Notes under the pieces: generated by a model | Database searches by the model: none | Seen by the model: the letters and a program-made list of their open reading frames with translations, nothing else | Told to the model about the DNA's origin: nothing | Part shown: positions 36,776 through 45,739 of the stretch, one piece after another | Layout of the letters: every line of letters starts with the position of its first letter | How positions within the stretch are numbered: the stretch's first letter is position 1 | Position numbers and translations under genes: made by a program | Assembly (NCBI RefSeq): GCF_902500225.1 | Contig: NZ_LR722650.1 | Location: 248,001-312,000 of the forward strand | Reading direction: 5' to 3' | From: Buttiauxella massiliensis | Lineage (GTDB): Bacteria; Pseudomonadota; Gammaproteobacteria; Enterobacterales; Enterobacteriaceae | DNA length: 64,000 nucleotides

Positions 36776-36796
36776 TCAGTGACATTTTGTCACTGA
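36776..36796. promoter_or_regulatory. Palindromic operator between MBL and LysR genes
   Basis: TCAGTGAC, five bases, GTCACTGA: perfect 8-bp dyad 36 bp before the LysR start. Position and symmetry fit a LysR-type binding site controlling both divergent genes. Confidence 0.6.
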
Positions 36797-36832
36797 TGAT
36801 AAAACCCACCCTCAACAAAAAAGGCAGCGGTT

Positions 36833-37726
36833 ATGCGTAGAAATATCCCCAGTAGCGCTTCGTTGCTGGCTTTTGAAGCCGCAGCAAGGCACGGTAATTT
36901 TGCCCGTGCGGCAGAAGAACTCTCGCTCACAGAAGGCGCCATCAGCCGTCAAATTGCACGCCTCGAATCGCTACTGAAATGTAAACTATTTGACCGAACG
37001 GGAAGTCGCGTGAAGCTCAATCCTGTCGGGGCGCGCTATGCACGTCACGTGGGTGAAACGCTTGAGCGCCTGGACCGAGATACTCAATACATAACGGGAA
37101 TGCCGGAAGGAAACAGAAGTCTGGAGTTAGCTGCGCTGCCGACCTTTGCCAGCCGCTGGCTCATTCCTCGCTTGAGCGGTTTCAGAAAGCAGCATCCAGA
37201 CATCACACTGAATATAGCGGCCAGAATCGATCCATTTATTCTTACCGGTAGTGGCTTTGATGCGGCAGTGCATTTTGATCACCCCGCGTGGGCGGGTATG
37301 CGCATGGATTTCCTGTTTAAGGAGAATCTGGTTCCGGTATGTCATCCAGAGCTGCTTACAGATAAAGATCTTTCCAGCCTGTTGAACGAGCTACCGCGAA
37401 TTCATCGCAGACAAAATCCGGAGGCCTGGTATAGCTACGCTTGTGAAAGTGGAATTGTCCTTGATAACCCGGCTCAAGGGGTCAGATATGACCTTCACGA
37501 AATGGCAATCGCAGCGGCGCTGGCAGGGGATGGCGTTGCATTAGTACCGTGGATGTATGTTGAAAAAGATCTCAGCAGTGGGGCACTTGCAGCGCCCTGG
37601 CCCAAATCTGAAGTGCTGAGTAAAATCTTTTGCCTGGTGAAACCAGTAGAGACTGGAATAAATGACGCCGCACTACAGGCTTTCGAGCAATGGCTTAGGG
37701 CTGAAATCACTGATAGCGGGCAATAG
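36833..37726 (+). CDS. LysR-family regulator (GcvA-like)
   Basis: 297-residue LysR regulator: N-terminal winged HTH (LLAFEAAARHGNFARAAEEL, LTEGAISRQIARLE) and a PBP2-type effector domain. The start FPSS-like SASLLAFEAAARHG and LPTFASRWLIPRL place it with GcvA/AmpR-like members. Divergent from the MBL hydrolase and the likely activator of it; a dyad lies between them. Confidence 0.88.
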   Translation: MRRNIPSSASLLAFEAAARHGNFARAAEELSLTEGAISRQIARLESLLKCKLFDRTGSRVKLNPVGARYARHVGETLERLDRDTQYITGMPEGNRSLELAALPTFASRWLIPRLSGFRKQHPDITLNIAARIDPFILTGSGFDAAVHFDHPAWAGMRMDFLFKENLVPVCHPELLTDKDLSSLLNELPRIHRRQNPEAWYSYACESGIVLDNPAQGVRYDLHEMAIAAALAGDGVALVPWMYVEKDLSSGALAAPWPKSEVLSKIFCLVKPVETGINDAALQAFEQWLRAEITDSGQ

Positions 37727-37789
37727 CGCGTAATACGATGGAGCAAATATGGCCGCACCAGCGACCATATTGCATCAGTATTGAAAACG

Positions 37790-38491
37790 TTATGGGTTAC
37801 TTCGAAAACTCGCAAGTTTTCGCTTTTGCTCTCCGCGAGCACTGAAATTGCCCGGTGAAAGCCAGCCTGAAAGTGCGCTTTCTACTGTTGGCCATTCAAT
37901 ATCGATAATAGATAACCAGTCCGTGTCACGGTTGCGTTGTTTGCGTGTCATGGCCTGACGGAAGCGTCCTTCAAATGTGAATCCCAGTCTGTCTGCCGCA
38001 TTTCTGGAAGCCAGGTTGAGCGAGTCACAACGCCATGCCACGCGTCGATAGCCCAGAGAAAATGCATTTTTCAGCAACAAAAATATGGCTTCTGTGCCCA
38101 TGGCGGTTCGTTGCATCCTGGGTGACCAAGTGACATGTCCTATTTCGATCGCACCGTTAACAACATCAATATTGCTAAAGCAGACGACACCAACCGGAAG
38201 ACCACTGTTTATTTCGGCCACGGCCCATGCAACCAGCCCGGAATCGTTAATTTTATTCTCAACCCAAAGCTGCATTTTCTGTAAGCAGGTAGGCTGCTCA
38301 GCACCAAGCCAGGTCCAGTCTCTATCATCAGACGCCTGTGAGAACGCTTCAAGAAGATCACCGCAATGGCTGGTTTCAAGAGGTAAAAGATAACAGTGAT
38401 GGCCACAGAGCTGGGCTCGGGCCGGAAAGGGTGCAGGTTGCCAGTCGGAAAGCGGGAAACCCACAGGCTGACCATATTTATTCGTATTCAA
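37790..38491 (-). CDS. GNAT acetyltransferase (RimJ/RimL type)
   Basis: 233-residue N-acetyltransferase of the RimJ/RimL group: GYRRVAWRCDSLNLASRNAA, RLGFTFEGRFRQAM. Its start (YGQPVGFPLSDWQPAPFP) and body parallel the N-terminal half of the double-GNAT protein at 9363-10532, so the two are paralogues. Downstream of the ABC-F gene on the same strand. Substrate unknown. Confidence 0.85.
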   Translation of the reverse strand: MNTNKYGQPVGFPLSDWQPAPFPARAQLCGHHCYLLPLETSHCGDLLEAFSQASDDRDWTWLGAEQPTCLQKMQLWVENKINDSGLVAWAVAEINSGLPVGVVCFSNIDVVNGAIEIGHVTWSPRMQRTAMGTEAIFLLLKNAFSLGYRRVAWRCDSLNLASRNAADRLGFTFEGRFRQAMTRKQRNRDTDWLSIIDIEWPTVESALSGWLSPGNFSARGEQKRKLASFRSNP

Positions 38492-38630
38492 CGATCATTC
38501 ACCTTCTGCTTTGCAAAATTGCGCGATAGCCATTGTGGTAACGACAAAGAGCCTATTAAAAACATGATGATCAAATCAAGTGTCACAAACTAGCTATCAT
38601 ACTGATGACCTTTTATTTCCCCTTAATCGT

Positions 38631-40244
38631 TTAACACGCGTCAAGTTGCCAGCAACCCTCGGTGATAGATAAGCGTTCCGTTAAATTCAGGTTCTTCAAG
38701 AATGTATCATCGTGCGAAACCACCACCAGAGCCCCCTGATAAGTCCGCAGCATTGTTTCAAGTGCCTGAATAGAAGGCAAATCGAGATTATTGCTGGGTT
38801 CATCCAGCAGCAATAGTTGGGGAATAGGGTCAGCGTACAACACACACGCCAGCGCAGCTTTCAGGCGCTCACCACCACTCAGGCATCCGCTGGCAATTTG
38901 GATTTTGTGAGCATCCAGGCCCAACTGCGCAAGCCGCATGCGCAAATCAGCCTCACTGGCATTGCGGTTGACTTCACGTATCTGCTCCAGAACTGAACGT
39001 TGCGGATCAAGGTTGTCGAGATGTTGATTAAGTAAGGTATGGCCATGTGGGATACGGAAAGCACCGCTTGATTGCTGAAGTTTGCCAGATAGTACGTTTA
39101 AAAGTGTCGATTTTCCGCAGCCGTTACATCCAACGATACCGATGCGTTGCTGAGCGTATATCGACAGGTTCAATGGTGAAGAAAAAGCTGTCACGAAGGG
39201 CAGTTGTATCTGATTTAGCTCTGCAACCAGCCGCCGTGAAGGAGAGTTCACAGCAAGCGAATGCACAACGATTTCAGCATTATCTTCAACGCGCGTTGCC
39301 GCTTCATGCACGCGTTGATCAAGTAATTCCTGAGCGGCGAGATGGAGTTGATTTAATTTACCGGCCGACGATTCACTGCGTTGCTTTAGTCCGCCCAGCA
39401 AAATTTTAGCCTGATTAGCTTCTCGCCCCTGGCGATGACCACGCGATTGCCGTTTCTCTAAACGTTCCTTCTGATCCTGAAGGCTCTTCTGTTCGCGCTG
39501 GCGTTCACGTTTTCGCTGTTCCAGCAACTGAAGTGCGCTTTGTGTTTCTTGCGCTTTTTGCTGAACGTAAAACGAATAATTGCCGCCATAATTGTTCAAG
39601 CCGATGGATGACAGCTCAACAATCCGCTGCATCGATTCCAGCAATTCTCGATCATGGCTTACCACCAGTAGCCCGGCGGGCCAGCGTTGTAACTGAGCAA
39701 TCAATGCAAGACGGTTTGCTCTATCAAGGTGGTTACTGGGCTCATCGAGAATCAAAAAATCGGCCTGTGAAAGCAAGGCTCCTATGAGTGACACGCGCAT
39801 GGCTTCGCCGCCACTCAACTGGCTGACAGGTGTTGATGGCGCAAGATGCCCCAATTCGCACCGCTCTAACTCAATGTCCAAACGCTGGCGTATGTCCCAC
39901 TGCTGGCCGACCAATTCAAAATCTGCCATTGAGACACTACCCATTTCGATGCGCTCAAGTGCGCCAATAATGGATTGAACCCCTGCGAGTTCTGCAACGG
40001 TCATTTCTGCCTGATAGTGGGTTTGCTGAGCCAGATAATACGCAACGCCGGAACAGTTACATCTGCCCGATGAAGGAGGGATTATCCCGGCCAGAACTTG
40101 CGTGAGAACGCTTTTACCCACACCGTTTCGCCCAACAAGACCTGTATGGCGTGAGTCGAAAGATTCATTGAGTTGAGAGAACAGCGGAGTGCCGTCAGGT
40201 AATACAAAAGATACGCTTTCAAGCGTAATGAATGAATTCGTCAT
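38631..40244 (-). CDS. ABC-F family ATPase
   Basis: 537-residue soluble twin-ATPase of the ABC-F class from [13 protein letters not shown], with GGAG eight bases upstream. Domain 1: [29 protein letters not shown] charged linker follows (about 235-300, rich in RKRERQREQ), then domain 2: [29 protein letters not shown]. No membrane helices. ABC-F proteins act on ribosomes as translation factors or as antibiotic-resistance factors; which applies here is not known. The upstream leader carries two hairpins. Confidence 0.88.
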   Translation of the reverse strand: MTNSFITLESVSFVLPDGTPLFSQLNESFDSRHTGLVGRNGVGKSVLTQVLAGIIPPSSGRCNCSGVAYYLAQQTHYQAEMTVAELAGVQSIIGALERIEMGSVSMADFELVGQQWDIRQRLDIELERCELGHLAPSTPVSQLSGGEAMRVSLIGALLSQADFLILDEPSNHLDRANRLALIAQLQRWPAGLLVVSHDRELLESMQRIVELSSIGLNNYGGNYSFYVQQKAQETQSALQLLEQRKRERQREQKSLQDQKERLEKRQSRGHRQGREANQAKILLGGLKQRSESSAGKLNQLHLAAQELLDQRVHEAATRVEDNAEIVVHSLAVNSPSRRLVAELNQIQLPFVTAFSSPLNLSIYAQQRIGIVGCNGCGKSTLLNVLSGKLQQSSGAFRIPHGHTLLNQHLDNLDPQRSVLEQIREVNRNASEADLRMRLAQLGLDAHKIQIASGCLSGGERLKAALACVLYADPIPQLLLLDEPSNNLDLPSIQALETMLRTYQGALVVVSHDDTFLKNLNLTERLSITEGCWQLDAC

Positions 40245-40273
40245 GTAACTACTCCATAGATGCCACAAACTGG

Positions 40274-40316
40274 CCCGATAAGTCGGGACAAGTAAATTGG
40301 CCGTCAGACAGACGGC
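40274..40316 (-). promoter_or_regulatory. Two leader hairpins before the ABC-F gene
   Basis: GCCGTC/GACGGC with loop TGTCT (40300-40316) and CCCGA/TCGGG with loop CTTA (40274-40287), 30-72 nt before the start. Leaders with alternative hairpins often control ABC-F resistance genes by attenuation; no T-run is seen, so translation control would be the alternative. Confidence 0.4.
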
Positions 40317-40450
40317 AGCATCAATGGCGCATTGGACGAATACCTTTAAAGAAGAAATGATTATGGACATTTTAAATAGGGTATGAAAAAAGTAAAGGTT
40401 CGGGTGAAAAACGTGATTTAAGTAAATTCGCGCAAATGGGGAGTGAAGCG

Positions 40451-40921
40451 ATGAAAGTTAGATTGGCAACGCCTGCAGAGGCAGAAGAGTGCTGGAACAT
40501 CAGAAATCAAGCTATACGCCATGGATGCCAGAATAGCTACAGCGCTGCAGTAATTGCAGCATGGACACCTGAAGCGATGCCTGAAAGTTACAGAGTGGTT
40601 ATCGAGGCCAATCCATTTTTCGTCGTTGATGGGCGAGACAATCGACCTGTTGCCACAGGTTATCTCGACCTTTCCGAGGGGAGTGTTGAGGCTATTTTTA
40701 CCGCCCCCGATTATATAGGCAAAGGGTTTGCCGGAATTATTCTGGAAGTGATTAAAGAAGAAGGGCGTAAACGTGGCTTTAAACAATTAACATTGTCCTC
40801 GACGCCTAACGCGCAATCTTTCTATGAAAAACATGGCTTTATTCTATTACGAGAAAACCTCTATTCTTCTGCTCTTGCTCAGGCAAACCTGCGCTGTATG
40901 GACATGTCCATTGAGCTGTAG
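40451..40921 (+). CDS. GNAT acetyltransferase
   Basis: 156-residue GNAT protein from ATG 40451 ([15 protein letters not shown]), with GGGGAG upstream. Acetyl-CoA-binding stretch [15 protein letters not shown] replaces the usual Q/RxxGxG/A, and [12 protein letters not shown] is the conserved C-terminal motif. Substrate unknown. Divergent from the ABC-F gene. Confidence 0.85.
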   Translation: MKVRLATPAEAEECWNIRNQAIRHGCQNSYSAAVIAAWTPEAMPESYRVVIEANPFFVVDGRDNRPVATGYLDLSEGSVEAIFTAPDYIGKGFAGIILEVIKEEGRKRGFKQLTLSSTPNAQSFYEKHGFILLRENLYSSALAQANLRCMDMSIEL

Positions 40922-41039
40922 CCCACCTAATTTTCTCCCTCTCGACTATCCTGACAGATGAGCGTAATGGCTCGTCTTTTCCTCAAAATCTGACTTGAAC
41001 TGTTCTGCTTTTTGCAATGTTTAGCCTGGAGAAAGTGTT

Positions 41040-41402
41040 ATGAATGCAGAAATTAAGGGTGGTATTGATATTGCGATTAAAGTGCCATCACACCAATACC
41101 AGCAGACGCTTGATTTTTATCGTAATGCCATCGGACTCAAGGAAATCACGGATAAATCACCCGCTACCGGGTTTGAATTTGGCCCGAACCGTTTGTGGAT
41201 TGATGAAGCACCAGGTCTGAGCCAGGCTGAGGTCTGGCTTGAAATGTTCACACCCGATTTTAAGTCAGCTGAAACACATATGGATAAGTGTGGAGTTGTC
41301 AGATGTGATGCTGTCGAGCCTTTGCCCGAGGGGTTTAAAGGAGGATGGGTCATGAGCCCCTGTAATATTGTACATATGCTTCGCGAACCAGAAGCATGGT
41401 GA
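41040..41402 (+). CDS. VOC-family (glyoxalase/dioxygenase-like) protein
   Basis: 120-residue vicinal-oxygen-chelate protein with a single module pair (IDIAIKVPSHQYQQTLDFYRN, then WLEMFTPDFKSAETH). The usual first His ligand is not obvious, so metal binding is uncertain. CTGGAG lies eight bases before the ATG. Could be a detoxification or ligand-binding protein; convergent with arsC. Confidence 0.8.
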   Translation: MNAEIKGGIDIAIKVPSHQYQQTLDFYRNAIGLKEITDKSPATGFEFGPNRLWIDEAPGLSQAEVWLEMFTPDFKSAETHMDKCGVVRCDAVEPLPEGFKGGWVMSPCNIVHMLREPEAW

Positions 41403-41437
41403 ACCAAGGAATTCTATTCCTGCACAAACTCAGCAAA

Positions 41438-41471
41438 TAGCCGCTGCAAGAATTAAAACCCGCAGCGGCTA
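41438..41471. terminator. Bidirectional hairpin VOC/arsC
   Basis: TAGCCGCTGC and GCAGCGGCTA, a perfect 10-bp stem with a 14-nt loop between convergent genes. Confidence 0.65.
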
Positions 41472-41490
41472 ATAGTTCGTTGATTGTCCT

Positions 41491-41919
41491 CTATTTATCG
41501 ATCTTCTTGCCTTGCTCATCAACAACCTGCTCACCATCCTCTTTGGTGAATGCGCCACGTTGCCCATCAGTCAATATATCCAGAACTATCTCTGAAGGCC
41601 GACATAGACGGGTACCCAATGGCGTGACAACAATTGGCCGGTTAATCAGTATCGGGTGCTGCAACATGAAAGCAATCAACTGGTCGTCACTGAAGGTGTC
41701 GCTTGCCAACCCTAATTGTTCGTAAGGTTCAACATTCTTACGTAATAACGCACGGACCGTGATCCCCATATCGGCGATTAACTTTTTCAGTTCATCACGG
41801 GTTGGCGGCGTTTCCAGATACAGAATAACTGTGGGTTCAATACCACTGTTGCGAATTAATTCCAATGTGTTGCGGGACGTTCCGCAAGCGGGATTATGAT
41901 AAATAGTGACATTGCTCAT
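41491..41919 (-). CDS. arsC: Arsenate reductase (glutaredoxin type)
   Basis: 142-residue ArsC that reduces arsenate to arsenite using glutathione and glutaredoxin. Catalytic Cys12 in HNPACGTSRN; the arginine triad is represented by RKNVEPYEQL (Arg60), NRPIVVTP (Arg94) and the PLGTRLCRPSE stretch (Arg107). Third gene of arsRBC. Confidence 0.96.
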   Translation of the reverse strand: MSNVTIYHNPACGTSRNTLELIRNSGIEPTVILYLETPPTRDELKKLIADMGITVRALLRKNVEPYEQLGLASDTFSDDQLIAFMLQHPILINRPIVVTPLGTRLCRPSEIVLDILTDGQRGAFTKEDGEQVVDEQGKKIDK

Positions 41920-41981
41920 CGTGATGATCTCTTGTTGAGGCCCACAAAATATTTCTTCCAGGGCCGTACTTTAAACAACAG

Positions 41982-43271
41982 TTATAGGGGGACTGACAAC
42001 CGCAGGGCTAATGCCGCAAGCGTGACGAACAACACCGGAATAGTCATGACTATGCCTACTCGGAAGTAATATCCCCAGGTAACCGTTATATTTTTCTGCG
42101 ACAAAACATGCAGCCATAACAATGTTGCCAGACTGCCAATAGGGGTGATTTTCGGCCCCAGATCGCTACCGATAACATTGGCGTAAATCATTGCTTCTTT
42201 GATAACCCCCGAGGCTACGCTGCCATCAATTGACAGGGCCCCGATCAGAACAGTCGGCATATTGTTCATAACTGAAGATAGGAAGGCTGCCAGGAACCCT
42301 GTTCCTAATGTCGACACCCACAAACCTTGCTCTGCAAGTTGATTGAGTAGGGCGGAAAGGTAGTGAGTCAGTCCCGCATTGCGCAAACCGTAGACCACCA
42401 GGTACATACCCAGTGAGAAAATAACAATCTGCCAGGGCGCACCACGCAGTACTTTTCCAGTATTAATGGTATGACCAATCTTTGCCACAGCAAGCAGAAT
42501 CAGTGCTCCAACGGCGGCCACCAGACTGACTGGTACACCGAGTGGTTCCAGGCCAAAGAACCCCACTAAAAGCAAAAGCAGAACCAGCCAACCGGCTTTA
42601 AACGTACTGGCATCCCGGATTGCTTGTTTGGGCTCTTTTAATAGGGAAACATCGTAAACGGCGGGGATGTCCTTACGGAAAAACAGGTGCAACATAACCA
42701 GCGTTGTTGCAATGGCGACAAGGTTAACCGGCACCATTACGGCTGCGTATTGTGTGAATCCAAGATTAAAGAAATCCGCCGAAACGATATTCACCAGGTT
42801 CGAGACAATCAGTGGCAGACTGGCGGTATCAGCGATAAACCCTGCAGCCATGACAAAGGCTAACGTAGCCCCCCGGCTGAAACCCAGCGCCAGCAGCATC
42901 GCAATAACAATCGGAGTCAGGATAAGTGCGGCACCATCATTGGCAAACAGTGCTGCCACCATTGCACCCAGCAAAACAATCCAGGTAAAAAGCAGTCGGC
43001 CTCGGCCATTGCCCCAGCGTGCAACATGCAATGCGGCCCATTCAAAGAAACCAGATTCATCCAGCAGTAGGCTGATGATTATCACCGCGATAAAGGTGGC
43101 CGTCGCATTCCAGACTATTTGCCAAACTATCGGGATATCCCCAGGGTGAACGACGCCTGTTAGTAATGCCAGACCAGCACCGAGCATGGCGCTCCAGCCA
43201 ATCCCAAGACCTCTGGGTTGCCAGATGACCAAAACGAGAGTGAACAAAAAAATCGCACTTGCCACTAACAT
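41982..43271 (-). CDS. arsB: Arsenite/antimonite efflux pump ArsB
   Basis: 429-residue, twelve-helix ArsB-family pump from [18 protein letters not shown], with GGAG upstream; the extended frame to 43283 lacks family support. Motifs [25 protein letters not shown] and [19 protein letters not shown] are near-identical to E. coli ArsB (read in parts). It exports As(III)/Sb(III) in exchange for protons. Confidence 0.96.
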   Translation of the reverse strand: MLVASAIFLFTLVLVIWQPRGLGIGWSAMLGAGLALLTGVVHPGDIPIVWQIVWNATATFIAVIIISLLLDESGFFEWAALHVARWGNGRGRLLFTWIVLLGAMVAALFANDGAALILTPIVIAMLLALGFSRGATLAFVMAAGFIADTASLPLIVSNLVNIVSADFFNLGFTQYAAVMVPVNLVAIATTLVMLHLFFRKDIPAVYDVSLLKEPKQAIRDASTFKAGWLVLLLLLVGFFGLEPLGVPVSLVAAVGALILLAVAKIGHTINTGKVLRGAPWQIVIFSLGMYLVVYGLRNAGLTHYLSALLNQLAEQGLWVSTLGTGFLAAFLSSVMNNMPTVLIGALSIDGSVASGVIKEAMIYANVIGSDLGPKITPIGSLATLLWLHVLSQKNITVTWGYYFRVGIVMTIPVLFVTLAALALRLSVPL

Positions 43272-43317
43272 TACAGACTCCATTCATATTTGATTAAGTG
43301 AATGTGTTTCTTCGTTA

Positions 43318-43638
43318 TCAACATGAGGATAATGAAGCTGCACTGAGCTTTTTCTGGATGTTATCGCGCTCACTATTCCATGCGGATTCAATAATGGTCG
43401 CAGCCCAGGCTGGCATGTGTGGTGACAAGCGATAGTGCACCCATTTTCCTTCCCGGCGATCGGTGACCAGCTCCGCTTCGCGTAACAGCGCCATATGACG
43501 GGATATTTTCGGTTGGGATTCTGCTGTTACTGCGCAGATATCACAAACACAGAGCTCACCGGACTCCCGGAGTAGCATCACGATGGTCGAACGGGTTTCA
43601 TCGGCAAGCAGTTTAAAAAGCTGAACAGGCTGTAGCAT
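43318..43638 (-). CDS. arsR: Arsenic-responsive repressor ArsR
   Basis: 106-residue winged-helix repressor from MLQPVQLFKLLADETRS, with GCGAGG upstream. As(III)-binding ELCVCDIC is intact and the recognition helix is QPKISRHMALLRE. First gene of arsRBC; binds the dyad between it and arsH. Confidence 0.94.
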   Translation of the reverse strand: MLQPVQLFKLLADETRSTIVMLLRESGELCVCDICAVTAESQPKISRHMALLREAELVTDRREGKWVHYRLSPHMPAWAATIIESAWNSERDNIQKKLSAASLSSC

Positions 43639-43664
43639 GTTGAACCTCGCTATGAATTCATGAT

Positions 43665-43686
43665 ACATATGTTAAATCATATATGT
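43665..43686. promoter_or_regulatory. ArsR operator between arsR and arsH
   Basis: ACATATGTTAAATCATATATG core: an imperfect dyad resembling the E. coli chromosomal ArsR site (TTAATCATATG core). It serves both divergent transcripts. Confidence 0.65.
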
Positions 43687-43724
43687 TTGCTTTTGAAGCT
43701 TAGTTTTTAAGATGGAGAAATTTC

Positions 43725-44429
43725 ATGACGCATTTATCAGCAATCGAACGAGAATGTTTTGATGATGAGATTGCCAGCAAACTGCAAGGCGATACCCAAA
43801 CGATGCCGCGCATTTTGATCCTCTACGGCTCAGTTCGGCAGCGATCGTACAGCCGGTTTGCAGCCGAAGAAGCAGGGCGTTTACTTAGCGAAATGGGGGC
43901 TGAGGTAAAAATCTTTAATCCTTCCGGCCTGCCTTTACCTGATGATGCACCCGAAACCCATCCGAAAGTGCTGGAATTGCGGGAACTGGTCAGGTGGTGT
44001 GATGGAATGGTGTGGAGTTCTCCGGAAAGACACGGAGCTATGAGTTCAGTGATGAAGGCCCAGATTGACTGGATACCATTGAGCGAAGGCGCTGTTCGTC
44101 CGTCGCAAGGGAAAACGCTGGCCGTAATGCAGGTTAGCGGCGGTTCGCAGTCATTCAATACGGTAAATCAGATGCGAATACTTGGCCGTTGGATGCGAAT
44201 GTTCACCATTCCAAATCAGTCATCGGTACCGAAGGCGTGGCAAGAATTTGATGATGAAGGACGAATGAAACCCTCAGCCTGGTATGACCGGATTGTGGAT
44301 GTCGCAGAAGAACTATTCAAAATAACGTTAATCCTGAAAGGACATACTGAGTATTTGGCCGACCGCTATAGCGAAAGGAAAGAAAGCCATCAGGAGCTGT
44401 CCAATCGGGTTAATCAGGAAAAAATCTGA
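43725..44429 (+). CDS. arsH: ArsH NADPH:FMN-type oxidoreductase
   Basis: 234-residue flavodoxin-fold ArsH: FMN-binding [16 protein letters not shown] and [18 protein letters not shown]. Known ArsH proteins oxidise trivalent organoarsenicals and reduce quinones or dyes. Divergent from arsRBC. The same reading frame stays open after the TGA for 38 more codons (see the next entry). Confidence 0.94.
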   Translation: MTHLSAIERECFDDEIASKLQGDTQTMPRILILYGSVRQRSYSRFAAEEAGRLLSEMGAEVKIFNPSGLPLPDDAPETHPKVLELRELVRWCDGMVWSSPERHGAMSSVMKAQIDWIPLSEGAVRPSQGKTLAVMQVSGGSQSFNTVNQMRILGRWMRMFTIPNQSSVPKAWQEFDDEGRMKPSAWYDRIVDVAEELFKITLILKGHTEYLADRYSERKESHQELSNRVNQEKI

Positions 44430-44546
44430 GCACCTTCAAATACCGAAACAAATCGTGGTGGTCAGTCGAACTATGAGATGGCCAGAGTGATGGTATCAGC
44501 GCTGGAGAAAGAACTGCCAGAAGCTATCAGCAACCAGGGCAATTAG
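44430..44546 (+). other. In-frame open stretch after arsH
   Basis: Directly after the arsH TGA the same frame is open for 38 codons to TAG at 44544. It encodes a plausible helical peptide (NYEMARVMVSALEKEL, PEAISNQGN) and has no start codon or RBS of its own at its head. It could be a gene remnant or the former C-terminus of arsH; not recognised. Confidence 0.35.
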
Positions 44547-44556
44547 GTTGATTAAA

Positions 44557-44612
44557 CACTGGATTCTGCCTTAACTCATCTTGGTGCGCATAATGTGTTG
44601 AACATGTTGAAT
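44557..44612. repeat. Xer-type site, left end of element (dif/cer-like)
   Basis: 40-bp direct repeat (44557-44596) with 38 matches to 47376-47415. It contains the XerC arm GGTGCGCATAA (44583-44593), then an 8-bp centre TGTGTTGA and a degenerate XerD arm ACATGTTGAAT (8 of 11 matching dif). An 8-bp centre is the plasmid cer/psi pattern rather than the 6-bp chromosomal dif pattern. Confidence 0.75.
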
Positions 44613-44794
44613 GGCTGCACGAAGTGCTGACATTTAGCCTTAAGCTCTGAATTATCAGGCAGCATTAATTTACTGTCATGATAAACATTGCGGCAACATC
44701 TGAATTACAGATTCATCCTTAATTGTTTATATTTAAACATCGAATAAGCGCAGCATTTGCACTTGTTATTTTATGACTATCTTATGATATTTCA

Positions 44795-45739
44795 CTAACT
44801 TACAGCAACGCTGTTTATGCAGGGATTTCTGCTTTCCCATTGCTGCTTAATCCAGTTCAGATAACGAACATAAACGGATGCATCTCCTTCTGTCATGTAG
44901 CTGTTTCGTTGAATCCTGCACGTTAATGGCCAGAATACCACCGTTCCGTAGGGTGTTTCGGATATGATTATTTTCATATTTCCGGAAAGTATAATTTCAT
45001 AAGTGATTTTGCTCTTATTAAGCTCCTCTTCGGCATCGAGAAGTATTTCTTCACGCCTTCTGTTTATTGAATGATATTGTTCCCGTGTGATTTTCATTGC
45101 AGCACGTCGTAAACCTGCTTCTTTTGCATTCTCAGTGACACTGATAAAAGCAACGGTATTCGGAGAATAAATACGACGATGAGAGAAATCTTTATCCAGT
45201 TCATATTCACCGGGATTGTTCTTCCATTTTTTATAACCGTGAAGTGCAGGAAGGTCGTTGCAAAAGTTCTGAAAGTTGTGCCATCTTTCACAAACAACCA
45301 CCCCTTTATAGCCTTTGAAATAGGGCTTTCCTTTGCATGTCATATAACATCTTGCCAGCATGTTATGCCAGAGAATGAATGACCTTGTTCGTTGATTGGT
45401 TGTAGCATTCTGAATGGTTGAATGCTTTCCGTTACCAATATAACCCACATCAAAATAACGTGGCTTCATTAATAACTGCTGCCGCTCTTCTTCTGTGGCA
45501 GGGAATGTTTCATCTGATACGCTTCCTGATTTTATATGTGCACCATAGGCTTCCTTAATGATATTGCTGTTCTTAAACTGAATAACGTAATAACCACGCC
45601 TGCTCTTATCTTCGGAACGACCAAGAACAGTGCATTCTCCGTCTTTCTTTGTCTGGAATACTGCTCCGGGATAGAGAACATCATGTGTATAGTTCTCATG
45701 ATAACGATTATTACGATTCTTTCTTTTATAACTGTCCAC
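44795..45739 (-). CDS. Phage-type HNH-like DNA-binding protein
   Basis: 314 residues, GTG start with GGAG eight bases upstream. An N-terminal small beta domain (YPGAVFQTKKDGECTVLGRS) precedes a module seen in phage homing-endonuclease-like proteins: ILWHNMLARCYMTC, VVCERWHNFQNFCNDLP, ELDKDFSHRRIYSPNTVAF and ISVTENAKEAG. That module pairs an HNH-like or AP2-like DNA-binding core. Catalytic competence is uncertain because the canonical second HNH histidine is not obvious. Main gene of the left half of the dif element. Confidence 0.7.
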   Translation of the reverse strand: MDSYKRKNRNNRYHENYTHDVLYPGAVFQTKKDGECTVLGRSEDKSRRGYYVIQFKNSNIIKEAYGAHIKSGSVSDETFPATEEERQQLLMKPRYFDVGYIGNGKHSTIQNATTNQRTRSFILWHNMLARCYMTCKGKPYFKGYKGVVVCERWHNFQNFCNDLPALHGYKKWKNNPGEYELDKDFSHRRIYSPNTVAFISVTENAKEAGLRRAAMKITREQYHSINRRREEILLDAEEELNKSKITYEIILSGNMKIIISETPYGTVVFWPLTCRIQRNSYMTEGDASVYVRYLNWIKQQWESRNPCINSVAVS

